From positions 1 through 33,152 of the forward strand of contig CAKREH010000035.1 of the NCBI GenBank assembly GCA_934317215.1: a stretch of DNA of 33,152 nt, given 5' to 3'. The stretch is from an uncultured Roseburia sp. GTDB taxonomy: Bacteria; Bacillota; Clostridia; Lachnospirales; Lachnospiraceae. Every line of letters begins with the position of its first letter. Within the stretch, counting starts at the first letter, position 1. Below the pieces are notes generated by a model that saw nothing but the letters and a program-made list of their open reading frames with translations, did no database searches and had not been told where the DNA came from. The translations under genes were made by a program, and so were the position numbers. Shown here piece after piece: positions 1 to 7,575 of this stretch.

Positions 1-30
1 AATGAGTGCTCCTTTGTGTATTTACTATAG

Positions 31-57
31 ATTATATGACCTTAAAAAATCTGTCCA
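31..57 (-). promoter_or_regulatory. Putative promoter for a gene starting just beyond the left edge
   Basis: On the minus strand a perfect -10 hexamer TATAAT (31-36) lies 15 bp from a TGGACA -35-like box (52-57). A ribosome binding site AAAGGAG sits at 9-15, about 8 bases from the window edge, so a minus-strand gene probably begins right outside the window. The short spacer lowers confidence. What the gene is cannot be seen. Confidence 0.45.
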
Positions 58-69
58 GTTAATTGTAAC

Positions 70-147
70 CTATCCATCTTCCCCCGGCACCATGCTGCCG
101 GACACATAATGTTCTTCTAAAATTTTTCTGGTCAATGATTTTCCCAC
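70..147 (-). pseudogene. Aconitase-like N-terminal stump (25 codons)
   Basis: Downstream of citF there is a textbook ribosome binding site (AGGAGGA, 155-161), then 7 bases, then a GTG start at 145-147. The frame runs 25 residues (begins VGKSLTRKILEEHYV, ends GSMVPGEDG) before a TAG at 70-72. From memory this matches the first ~25 residues of bacterial aconitate hydratase (G-x-x-LT-x-KIL-x-x-H, then G-x-M-x-x-GE), which normally continues for over 600 residues. No continuation is seen in any frame of the remaining 69 bases, so I read it as a truncated remnant with an intact translation start. An aconitase beside citrate lyase makes metabolic sense. A small independent peptide is the alternative. 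Confidence 0.62.
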
Positions 148-167
148 GAATATATCCTCCTCACTCA

Positions 168-1724
168 TTAAAACTCATACGGCTTTACCTGGCGCACCAC
201 ATCCATGATCGTGCCGTCTCTCGACTCAATGATGCCCACCACGCGGTCTGCAAACTGTACCGGCTCCGGTTCTCCGGTGATGGAATATGCGATATTGCGA
301 AGTTCCTCGATCGTCTTAAACGGGATGTCTGTCACATTCTTCATACAGTCAATCAGATCCTGTCTTGCCGGGTTGATGGCTACACCGTAATCGGTCACAA
401 CCACATCCACGGATTCTCCCGGTGTCGTCACTGTCGTTACATTCGTGCAGACTGCCGGTATTCTTCCCTGTAGCAGCGGACAGATCACGATCGTGCATTT
501 TGCACCTGCCGCAGCATCCGGATGTCCGCCCTGTGCCCCGGTGATCACACCATCGGAACCCACTACAACATTGACATTGAAATTCACATCGACTTCTAAC
601 GCTCCAAGAATCACGAAGTCCAGTTTATTTACAAACGCACCCTTATTAAACGGGTTTGCATAAGCACCGGCACTGATTCTGTGGTGGTTTGGTCTTTTGA
701 CTGATTCCACCGCTGAGGTATCAAAATCCTGCGTGTCCAGTAACATGCCGACCAGTCCTTCATCCAAAAGATCACACATTCCTTTTGACATGCCGCCGAC
801 TGCAAATCCCATCTTGATGCCGCGCTCCCGCATCACTTTTCCAAGTGATACCGCGGAGGCGATCGACGCGCCGCCAACACCGGTCTGATAAGAAAATCCA
901 TCCTTAAAGTACGGTGTGTTGATGACAAATTTTGTACAGTAATCTGCCATCATGATCTTTCGGACATCGGTGGTCGGTTTTGCGGCACCGGTCGCGATCT
1001 TCTCTGGGATACCGATCTGGTCGACTACACACACATAATCTACTTTCGTGCAGTTGATATCCGCCGGATAGTTCGGGAACGGAACCAGGCAGTCTGTGAC
1101 TGCAACCACTTTGTTCGCATGGTTGCCATCTACGAAAGAATAGGATAAAACACCGCAGTCACTCTTTCCACCGACACCTTTACAGTTGCCGTAATCGTCA
1201 CAGGTCGGTGCCCCGATAAAGGAGATATCAATCGTCGTCTCACCGGTCTGGATTGCACGGATCCTGCCACCGTGGGAACGCATGATGGCGAGTCCCTTTA
1301 ATTTCCCATTGGAGATTGCCTCCCCGATCTTACCGCGCACACCTGAGGACTGGATATTCGTAATCGTTCCATCCTCGATCATCGGAAGCAGGGCGTCATG
1401 CGCTTTTCCAAGTGAGCTTGCGCAGATGGTAACATCCTTGATTCCCATCTTATGTACTTCTTCCATGACCATGTTGACAACGAGGTCTCCCTCCCTGAAA
1501 TGATGATGGAATCCTAATGTCATGCCGTCATGTGCACCACATTTTACCAATGCATCATGGATGGAATCTACCAGTTTACTGGTGTCATGGTTCATCACAA
1601 CCTTCGTGATCGGTCCCTGTTTGTGAAACTCTGTGCCATCCTTATAAAAATTTCCCTGAAATACCTCTTTCCCGGTCATTTTTATGATCTCGTCCGGTAT
1701 CTCTCTTCCTACTTTATTAATCAT
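168..1724 (-). CDS. citF: Citrate lyase alpha subunit (citrate CoA-transferase)
   Basis: 518 residues, close to the usual length of CitF. In the cytoplasmic citrate lyase complex the alpha subunit transfers the acyl-carrier thioester from acetyl to citrate, giving citryl-ACP for CitE to cleave. The sequence shows the family's Gly-rich stretches, such as the GFHHHFREGD segment near residue 73 and GGHPDAAAGAKC near residue 400. I chose the ATG at 1722-1724 because it follows AAGGGGG and lies one base after the citE stop. A longer reading upstream would overlap citE by 65 bases and lacks family similarity. It is third in citD-citE-citF, and the genes abut, so translation is probably coupled. Function is confident from sequence and operon context together. 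Confidence 0.95.
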   Translation of the reverse strand: MINKVGREIPDEIIKMTGKEVFQGNFYKDGTEFHKQGPITKVVMNHDTSKLVDSIHDALVKCGAHDGMTLGFHHHFREGDLVVNMVMEEVHKMGIKDVTICASSLGKAHDALLPMIEDGTITNIQSSGVRGKIGEAISNGKLKGLAIMRSHGGRIRAIQTGETTIDISFIGAPTCDDYGNCKGVGGKSDCGVLSYSFVDGNHANKVVAVTDCLVPFPNYPADINCTKVDYVCVVDQIGIPEKIATGAAKPTTDVRKIMMADYCTKFVINTPYFKDGFSYQTGVGGASIASAVSLGKVMRERGIKMGFAVGGMSKGMCDLLDEGLVGMLLDTQDFDTSAVESVKRPNHHRISAGAYANPFNKGAFVNKLDFVILGALEVDVNFNVNVVVGSDGVITGAQGGHPDAAAGAKCTIVICPLLQGRIPAVCTNVTTVTTPGESVDVVVTDYGVAINPARQDLIDCMKNVTDIPFKTIEELRNIAYSITGEPEPVQFADRVVGIIESRDGTIMDVVRQVKPYEF

Positions 1725-1725
1725 C

Positions 1726-2628
1726 CTAAAGTTCCCCCTTATAAACACCTGATGCCTTTGCAAGTTCAATCGTTCTCTTCGCTCCGTCATAAAAGGCGAT
1801 ATCGATCATCTTTCCATCCACCGTAAATACACCGATTCCCTGTGCACTCTTCTCATTGATCTCCTTTACGACTTTTTCCGCAAAAATAATTTCTTTCTCA
1901 CTCGGCGTAAATATTTCATGCACAATGGAGATCTGTCTCGGGTTGATGATGGATTTTCCGTCAAATCCCATCAGATGAATGGCTTCCACATCCTTCCGGA
2001 ATCCCTCCATATCGTCAAGATTCGTATAAACTGTATCAAAGCACTGCACACCTGCTGCCCTTGCGGCAATGATCATCTGCTGTCTCGCACCCATAAGTTC
2101 GATACCGGTTCCTGTGATATGTGTCTGTAAATCTTTGGTGTAATCCCCGCCGGATAAGGCGATACCAAACAGCCTCTCTGACGCCTCACAGATCTCTAAT
2201 GCCTTTAAGATACCCTTTGCCGATTCGAGAGCAGCCATGATCAGGGTTCTTCCCTCTGGGATATCAAATTCTTTCTCTGCCGCACACACCGCCTCCTCGA
2301 CCATGTGCACATCTTTTGCACTCTCTGTCTTTGGGATACGGATCGAGTCCGCGCCTCCTGCAACTGCGCAGCGGATATCTTCTTTCCAGTACGGTGTATC
2401 AAGTCCGTTGATGCGCACGACACGCTCTACCCCGTGGTAGTCGATCTCCTGCAATGCATGATATAAAGAAAATCTTGCGGCATCTTTTTCTTTTTCTGCA
2501 ACCGCATCCTCAAGATCGAGCATGATCGAATCCGGTCCATAAATGTAAGGATCTTTGATCAGTCCCGGTTTCTGACAATTTAAAAACATCATGGTTCTTC
2601 TTAATCTCTTCTTATCGGGATGACTCAT
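1726..2628 (-). CDS. citE: Citrate lyase beta subunit (citryl-ACP lyase)
   Basis: 300 residues, the usual CitE size. It cleaves citryl-ACP to oxaloacetate and acetyl-ACP. The HpcH/HpaI-type TIM barrel is recognisable by the start RRTMMFLNCQKPGLIKD, the acidic metal-site segment DSIMLDLEDAVAEKEKD (about residues 34-50), the RING.D segment, and the GFDGKSIINPRQ segment near residue 230. The start is the ATG at 2626-2628, which overlaps the citD stop as ATGA and has GGGGAGG about 8 bases upstream. The longer frame reading into citD is less likely. It sits between citD and citF with almost no spacing, so one transcript is expected. Confidence 0.95.
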   Translation of the reverse strand: MSHPDKKRLRRTMMFLNCQKPGLIKDPYIYGPDSIMLDLEDAVAEKEKDAARFSLYHALQEIDYHGVERVVRINGLDTPYWKEDIRCAVAGGADSIRIPKTESAKDVHMVEEAVCAAEKEFDIPEGRTLIMAALESAKGILKALEICEASERLFGIALSGGDYTKDLQTHITGTGIELMGARQQMIIAARAAGVQCFDTVYTNLDDMEGFRKDVEAIHLMGFDGKSIINPRQISIVHEIFTPSEKEIIFAEKVVKEINEKSAQGIGVFTVDGKMIDIAFYDGAKRTIELAKASGVYKGEL

Positions 2629-2924
2629 CGGATCACACCTCCCCATGGCAGATTATCTTTCTGGTCGATGGCACGGTAAACGGCACCTTCCACCCTCGCT
2701 TTTAATGTACAGTCAAGAGCTCCTTTGTCTACCACTTTTACTTTTGCATTTGTTACCCCAAGACTACTCAAAGTGTTTAATACCGTTTTGCGGATGCTGT
2801 GTCCAAACTGATTTAACACTGTGCTTTCCAGTTCAAACTCTATTCCGTTTTCATTCGGTTCAATCGTTACCATTGCGTCGCTGGACTCTAATGTCCCTGC
2901 AACTGCGGCTTTTCTGATATCCAT
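2625..2924 (-). CDS. citD: Citrate lyase gamma subunit (acyl carrier protein)
   Basis: 99 residues, full length for CitD. This small subunit carries the 2'-(5''-phosphoribosyl)-3'-dephospho-CoA arm that shuttles acetyl and citryl groups between CitF and CitE. The attachment site region AVAGTLESSD is present with Ser14 at the position of the modified serine in characterised CitD proteins, and the conserved DKGALDCTLKARVE segment lies near the C terminus. The ATG follows AGGAGAGG. It is the first gene of citDEF. A possible promoter on the minus strand, TTATCA with an 18-bp spacer to TTATAC around 2990-3022, is weak, so I do not list it separately. The prosthetic group is expected to be made and attached by CitG and CitX encoded nearby. 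Confidence 0.95.
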   Translation of the reverse strand: MDIRKAAVAGTLESSDAMVTIEPNENGIEFELESTVLNQFGHSIRKTVLNTLSSLGVTNAKVKVVDKGALDCTLKARVEGAVYRAIDQKDNLPWGGVIR

Positions 2925-3045
2925 ATCGTTCCTCTCCTTTTTGTTTATCGAACTGTTTTTCTGTCTTTATTGTACGACCCGTCCCTGCTTTTTGTATAAT
3001 GGTCAAAAAGAATGTATTGATAACTTTTTCTCATAACGCAGTCTG

Positions 3046-3074
3046 TTGACAAGTCTCCGCTCCCGTCTTAAACT
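3046..3074 (+). promoter_or_regulatory. Promoter of the yitT-type gene
   Basis: A perfect TTGACA (3046-3051), 17-bp spacer and TAAACT (3069-3074) lie about 40 bases before the start codon of the membrane protein gene, in the divergent spacer with citD. Only the -10 box deviates from consensus. Confidence 0.5.
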
Positions 3075-3114
3075 ATGCGTTGTTTTCGATTTCACACAAA
3101 GGGGATTATTTCAG

Positions 3115-3957
3115 ATGAAAAGAATAAAAAATTTATCAATTATTACGATCAGTGTATTTATTATGGCGATCGGTGTTTACTTTTTTAAGTTCCCGAACAA
3201 TTTCTGTTTTGGCGGCGTCACCGGTGCTGCAGTCGTCTTTGCCGAGATCACACCGCTTTCTGCCAGTACATTTTCTTTTATTGTCAATATGGCTCTTTTA
3301 GTCGTAGGCTTCATATTTCTTGGAAAATCTTTTGCGATAAAGACGACTTACGCGACCGTCCTGCTGTCAGGACTTTTGCTCTTATTTGAACATGTCCACC
3401 CACTGACACAGCCTCTGTCAAATGAGCCTATGTTAGAACTTGTTTTTGCGATCGCACTTCCGGCAATCGCCTCAGCCCTTCTCTTTTACGAAGGCGCTTC
3501 CAGCGGTGGCACAGATGTCATCGCCATGATCGTAAAAAAATATTCGCATGTTGCAGACATCGGCATTGCGCTTTTCATCACAGACCTGATCATGATCATC
3601 ATTGCATGTTTCGTATTCGATATCAAAACCGCACTGTATTCCTTTGTCGGACTGACTTTAAAATCATTTCTGATCGACGCGATCATCGAAAATATCATGC
3701 TGCGCAAATCTGTTATGATCACCTGCGATGACAAGGATGCGATCTGCCGCTTTATTACGGAGGAATTAAATAAAAGCGCCACAATTGTCAATGCAAAGGG
3801 CGCTTATACAAACGAGGACCGGTATCTGATTTTTACAACACTGACCAGACAGCAGGCAGCTTCTGTCCGGACATTTATCCATGAAAATAAACTAAAGGCA
3901 TTTATTTCCATGTCCAGCACCAGTGAGGTGTTCGGAAAAGGATTTACCTCAATCTAA
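3115..3957 (+). CDS. YitT family membrane protein (DUF161 + DUF2179)
   Basis: 280 residues. The N-terminal ~200 residues contain about five or six hydrophobic segments. They include the family-typical stretch GVYFFKFPNNFCFGGVTG near residues 17-35 and the EGASSGGTD motif near residue 127. The last ~60 residues look like the soluble DUF2179 domain (MITCDD... through KAFISMSSTSEVFG). Start at ATG 3115 after AAAGGGGA; the frame is open further upstream but without similarity. The biochemical role of the family is not established, and it is predicted to sit in the cytoplasmic membrane. It lies between citD and citG, and its 3' end overlaps the citG 3' end by 14 bp, tail to tail. No link to citrate is apparent from the sequence. 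Confidence 0.85.
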   Translation: MKRIKNLSIITISVFIMAIGVYFFKFPNNFCFGGVTGAAVVFAEITPLSASTFSFIVNMALLVVGFIFLGKSFAIKTTYATVLLSGLLLLFEHVHPLTQPLSNEPMLELVFAIALPAIASALLFYEGASSGGTDVIAMIVKKYSHVADIGIALFITDLIMIIIACFVFDIKTALYSFVGLTLKSFLIDAIIENIMLRKSVMITCDDKDAICRFITEELNKSATIVNAKGAYTNEDRYLIFTTLTRQQAASVRTFIHENKLKAFISMSSTSEVFGKGFTSI

Positions 3958-4828
3958 CTCCATTTTCCTCATTGACGCAGTATAAAAAATGCGTCACTGC
4001 AAGAAGATCCGCACAGCCGCCGGGACTGATGTATTTTTTTATAAAATCGCGGTCCATCCGTTTTACGGCAGCTCTTCCTTTTCTGGTTCCCATTCCTCCT
4101 GCTTTTAAAACAAAGGCTGCATACTTACTTGCATAAACGGCCGTCTTTCTATCATGTCTGGATACGATATTCGTATCCTTTGTATCTTTGATCAGATACA
4201 ATAAAGTATGTACCAGTGCTTCATTGATACTGACACCGGATTCACGCAGCCTGGTATAAACAGGCAGTGAAACACGTCTTACGATCTGATAACCGCTCTC
4301 TGCCACCCCCCGCACTCCTTTGTATCCATAACGCAGATACATCCGCTCTCCCTTTGAAAGCACTTTTTTCTCTTTCAAATGTGCAAAATCCTGCTCACAC
4401 AATCCCCTGCACATCTCCCTGGCACATTCACAGATACGCTCCGGGGAGAGTTTCTCATTTCTTCCGATCAGCCAGCCGGCACAGCCACAGAGTACCCCTA
4501 AAGAAAAAATCATTCCCTTATGTGTATTGACACCGTCTGTAAAGGCAAACATTCCGTCTTCTGCCTGTTTTCCAATCTCACGGAGCGCCGGCAATAGTTC
4601 CCGGATATTTTCATTCTGTTCCCCACTTTTAACCCCGGCACTTACCATCTCATCAAAAGTCGTGTGAAGTGCCGCCGCCGAGGACATGAACGTAAAGTAA
4701 TCCATATCATAATGGGCACCATTATTCACACGGTCAACCAGTCCCGGTTTCGGTGTAGCTGTCACCTCATAGAGCATGCCCTCCACTGCAAAAGCAGCCA
4801 TTTTGTTTTGTTTTTCTGCCTGATCCAT
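3944..4828 (-). CDS. citG: Triphosphoribosyl-dephospho-CoA synthase
   Basis: 294 residues. CitG makes the citrate lyase prosthetic group precursor from ATP and 3'-dephospho-CoA. Family motifs are clear: EVTATPKPGLVDRVNNGAHYD near residues 21-41, GVNTHKGMIFSLG near residue 100, and KDTNIVSRHD near residue 215. I chose ATG 4828, after AAGGGG, rather than longer upstream frames that read through the promoter. It is transcribed away from citC, from its own probable promoter. It converges with the yitT-type gene with overlapping tails, so no terminator fits between them. Placing citG alone between two other transcription units is less compact than the usual cit operons. Confidence 0.93.
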   Translation of the reverse strand: MDQAEKQNKMAAFAVEGMLYEVTATPKPGLVDRVNNGAHYDMDYFTFMSSAAALHTTFDEMVSAGVKSGEQNENIRELLPALREIGKQAEDGMFAFTDGVNTHKGMIFSLGVLCGCAGWLIGRNEKLSPERICECAREMCRGLCEQDFAHLKEKKVLSKGERMYLRYGYKGVRGVAESGYQIVRRVSLPVYTRLRESGVSINEALVHTLLYLIKDTKDTNIVSRHDRKTAVYASKYAAFVLKAGGMGTRKGRAAVKRMDRDFIKKYISPGGCADLLAVTHFLYCVNEENGVRLR

Positions 4829-4876
4829 ACCGCCATCCCCTTTTTCTGCCGTTATTGCGATTTTTATCCTACACTT

Positions 4877-4906
4877 ATTAAAACACTCCTGTTCCCCCAC
4901 TGTAAA
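4877..4906 (-). promoter_or_regulatory. Probable citG promoter
   Basis: Minus strand TTTACA (4901-4906), 18-bp spacer, TTTAAT (4877-4882), about 50 bases before the citG start. Each hexamer is five of six to consensus. Confidence 0.5.
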
Positions 4907-4953
4907 ACTCCTTCTGTTTATGATGACATTCAAATTAGGAATGGCTGGCTGTA

Positions 4954-4982
4954 TTTCATTTTTCCTTTTTATTTTATATAAT
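4954..4982 (+). promoter_or_regulatory. Probable citC-citX promoter
   Basis: Plus strand TATAAT at 4977-4982, 33 bases before the citC ATG, with a poor -35 (TTTCAT, 4954-4959) at 17 bp. The weak -35 could mean that an activator is needed; no regulator gene for the cit locus is in the window. Confidence 0.4.
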
Positions 4983-5015
4983 ATCCTCAACAAATCCGAA
5001 AAGGAGGAAGATCTT

Positions 5016-6062
5016 ATGCCGGAGTACTATGTGAGTTCCATCAACCTGAATGACGCATCTGCAATGGCAGGTGTTGAAACACTGCTTGCAGGCGAGGGGA
5101 TCAGGCGGGACCCCTGTCTTGACTACTGCTGTGGGATCTATGATGACCATGCAGATCTGATCGCCTCGGGAAGCAGCTATGGCAATACCCTGCGCTGTTT
5201 TGCCGTAAGCCATGAACACCGGGGGGAAGGATTGTTAAATCTCATTCTCACCCATCTTCTTTCGGTACAGGCAGAACAGGGAAACACGCACCTGTTTCTC
5301 TACACCAAAGGTTCATCCGCCATGTTTTTCCAAGACGCAGGTTTTTATAAAATTGCAGGAGTCGATGATCATCTCGTATTTATGGAAAATACAAGGACAG
5401 GTTTTTCCTCCTATCTGTCGTCGCTTGAAAAGACAAAAAAAGACGGGAAAAAGATTGCAGCCATTGTGATGAATGCCAACCCATTTACCCGCGGTCATGA
5501 ATATCTGATCGAACGCGCGGCTGCGGAAAATGATGTTGTGCACCTTTTTGTGGTGAGCGAAGATCGCAGCCTGATTCCATTTTCCGTCCGCAAACAGCTT
5601 GTCTTAGAGGGAAGTGCCCGTTTTTCCAATGTCATTTATCACGATACGGGTTCTTATATGATCAGCAATGCCACTTTTCCTAGCTATTTTCAGAAAGATT
5701 CTGTTTCTGCGATCATTGGACACGCAAAACTTGATCTTTTTATTTTCTGTGAGATTGCAAAAAGGCTCGGCATCACTGCCCGCTATGTCGGCTCTGAAAA
5801 AAAGAGCCTCGTCACCGGAATTTACAATGAAGTCATGCACCGGGAACTTCCGCAAAACGGGATCTCCTGTGTCGAAATACCGCGGCTTACCTGTGGCGGA
5901 CGCGCGATCAGCGCTTCCGATGTGCGTCTTTCAATCCAGCAGAATGATTTTAACCACCTGTCTGCACTGATTCCGGAATGCACCTACCGTTATCTCACCA
6001 GTGAGGAAGCAAAACCTGTCATTGACGCTGTCAAAAAAGCTGTGGATGTCATTCATTATTAA
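5016..6062 (+). CDS. citC: [Citrate (pro-3S)-lyase] ligase
   Basis: 348 residues, the normal CitC length. It activates citrate lyase by ATP-dependent acetylation of the prosthetic thiol on CitD. The first ~125 residues look like a GNAT-type acetyltransferase domain (CFAVSHEHRGEGLLNLIL around 61-78). From ~145 on is a cytidylyltransferase-like nucleotide-binding domain with NANPFTRGHEYL at 153-164, whose TRGH corresponds to the (H/T)xGH motif. ATG 5016 is preceded by a strong AAGGAGG, and the longer upstream frame runs through the promoter. citX follows after 20 bases. A single well-formed operon of activation and prosthetic-group genes is implied. Confidence 0.95.
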   Translation: MPEYYVSSINLNDASAMAGVETLLAGEGIRRDPCLDYCCGIYDDHADLIASGSSYGNTLRCFAVSHEHRGEGLLNLILTHLLSVQAEQGNTHLFLYTKGSSAMFFQDAGFYKIAGVDDHLVFMENTRTGFSSYLSSLEKTKKDGKKIAAIVMNANPFTRGHEYLIERAAAENDVVHLFVVSEDRSLIPFSVRKQLVLEGSARFSNVIYHDTGSYMISNATFPSYFQKDSVSAIIGHAKLDLFIFCEIAKRLGITARYVGSEKKSLVTGIYNEVMHRELPQNGISCVEIPRLTCGGRAISASDVRLSIQQNDFNHLSALIPECTYRYLTSEEAKPVIDAVKKAVDVIHY

Positions 6063-6082
6063 ATGCACAAGGAGGAACATTT

Positions 6083-6604
6083 ATGCCTGCAGATAATCCC
6101 GTAACGATCACCGATATGATGCTCTGCCGCGAAAATCGCGCTGCCATACAAACTCACTTTATCGAACAATTTCATTCCACCGTGATTTCTTTTTGTATGA
6201 ATATCCCCGGTCCCGTGAAGACAAACAAGAAGATCCACACAGCATTTGAAGCTGGCTGTAAAGCCATTTTTGACGCGCTTGACGCCAATCATATCACCGT
6301 GCTCGACCAGATCATGCTTCAGGAAAAAACCGGGGACGAGCTTTTATTGTGTGTGAAAGCAGATGCTCCTTCCATCAAAAAAAAGATGTGTCTCATTGAA
6401 GAAACACACCCTCTTGGCAGACTTTATGATATGGATGTCATAGATTCTGACGGAAATAAACTTTCCCGGAACAGATACCGCAAATGTCTTCTGTGTGACT
6501 GTCAGGCACAGGAATGTGCCCGTTCCAGACAACACAGCATTGATGAGATGTTTACTGCCATCATGCATATGATCCAAGAATGGCAGACAACAACAGCCTC
6601 ATAA
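6083..6604 (+). CDS. citX: Apo-citrate lyase phosphoribosyl-dephospho-CoA transferase
   Basis: 173 residues, typical for stand-alone CitX. It transfers the prosthetic group made by CitG onto the CitD serine. The diagnostic segment EETHPLGRLYDMDVID lies at residues 107-122. A Cys-rich tail segment (KCLLCDCQAQECARS, about 132-146) is also usual in the family. AAGGAGG precedes the ATG. In some bacteria citX is fused to citG, but here they are separate genes on opposite strands. It ends 10 bp from the stop of the next, convergent gene, with no clear terminator between them. Confidence 0.93.
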   Translation: MPADNPVTITDMMLCRENRAAIQTHFIEQFHSTVISFCMNIPGPVKTNKKIHTAFEAGCKAIFDALDANHITVLDQIMLQEKTGDELLLCVKADAPSIKKKMCLIEETHPLGRLYDMDVIDSDGNKLSRNRYRKCLLCDCQAQECARSRQHSIDEMFTAIMHMIQEWQTTTAS

Positions 6605-6614
6605 AAATTAAATT

Positions 6615-7040
6615 TTACTTTTTTTCCCGCAGCAGCTTAATGATCTTCCCCTCATACACCACCGTCACCACAGCAATCAGCGCCACCGTCACCAGACTGT
6701 ATCCCTTATTGATCTGCACCCCGGCAACGTCGCAGATACTGGTAAACAAAAGACTGAGTACAAAAATCAGCTTAATTGCACGCACCATGTGGATCGTATA
6801 GATTCTTATTTTTCCACTGCATATCTCTTTCGGTAAGTTATTGACTCTCTCCGGATAATGTGCAAGCAGTGTCAGGCCAATATACACAAGAATCAGAATT
6901 ACCGCGTTTAAAATAATCCCGGTAAATGATACCCCATATACAACGCCATAGTAAATCTGCAGTCCAAGATAGATCAGTGCCGCTACGATTCCCACTGCTT
7001 CCAGCAGGAAATCAACCGTTGTCATTTCTTCTTTTTTCAA
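6615..7040 (-). CDS. Small four-helix membrane protein of unknown function
   Basis: 141 residues with four likely membrane helices, near residues 9-30, 36-58, 86-106 and 115-131, and a basic C terminus (KIIKLLREKK). I do not recognise a family. The first codon is TTG at 7038-7040, about 8 bases after AGGAG; an ATG five codons later is the alternative. It overlaps the end of the DNA glycosylase gene by 29 bp, so it is probably translationally coupled to it. It would be the last gene of a four-gene minus-strand series (mcp, binding protein, glycosylase, this gene). Nothing ties it to a particular process. Confidence 0.7.
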   Translation of the reverse strand: MKKEEMTTVDFLLEAVGIVAALIYLGLQIYYGVVYGVSFTGIILNAVILILVYIGLTLLAHYPERVNNLPKEICSGKIRIYTIHMVRAIKLIFVLSLLFTSICDVAGVQINKGYSLVTVALIAVVTVVYEGKIIKLLREKK

Positions 7041-7560
7041 GTGTTTTCTCCTGTTCTGTTATTTCTAAATATGTTTCAAATGCCATTTTCCATTCCGCTG
7101 TAAGCCTCTCTAAACTCCATGCCGCGTTTGCCGGACTCGTAGATGGCAGTTTCCCAAGCGGTGGCATTCCCTCTTTACTACAGTATTTTACAAAAAGTTG
7201 ATGCGCTTTTCCACCATTTGCAAAAATTCCCTGAATTTTCGCATTTGATAAAATCAGATTCATATCGTTTGGCACCACATTTCTGATAGAGCTGTCGGAA
7301 GATCCAACGATGTCGCAGGAATCGATCACATCCCATACTGCAATGTGATGTTTCAGCAGAAGATTCTTCTTTTCATCAATCGTCTGTGGCAGCGGTTCCT
7401 TAAAAATTCCTGCAATCACCTTCCAGAACCGGTTCTGCGGATGCCCGTAATAAAACTGGTTTTCCCGTGACTTTACAGACGGAAAGGAACCCAGAATTAA
7501 TATTCTGGATTCCTCATTGTATACAGGTGAAAACGTGTGTTTTACATGTGTATATTCCAT
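7012..7560 (-). CDS. DNA-deoxyinosine glycosylase (uracil-DNA glycosylase superfamily)
   Basis: 182 residues. The N-terminal motif GSFPSVKSRENQFYYGHPQ with NRFW following (24-46), and LPSTSPANAAW near residue 143, are typical of the small UDG-superfamily proteins annotated as deoxyinosine or hypoxanthine-DNA glycosylase, which excise deaminated bases. Start chosen at ATG 7560 (MEYTHVKHTFSP) because family members begin near here; a GTG four codons upstream (7572) has a weak ribosome binding site and is the alternative. It begins 16 bases after the binding-protein stop and overlaps the following membrane gene. Substrate specificity is not visible from sequence. Confidence 0.85.
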   Translation of the reverse strand: MEYTHVKHTFSPVYNEESRILILGSFPSVKSRENQFYYGHPQNRFWKVIAGIFKEPLPQTIDEKKNLLLKHHIAVWDVIDSCDIVGSSDSSIRNVVPNDMNLILSNAKIQGIFANGGKAHQLFVKYCSKEGMPPLGKLPSTSPANAAWSLERLTAEWKMAFETYLEITEQEKTLEKRRNDNG

Positions 7561-7575
7561 TCCTATGCACACTCT

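Noticed and set aside
80..110. CCGGCA/TGCCGG inverted repeat near the left edge as a terminator
   Set aside because: No T-tract follows on either strand. The repeat falls inside the aconitase-like codons and is explained by them.
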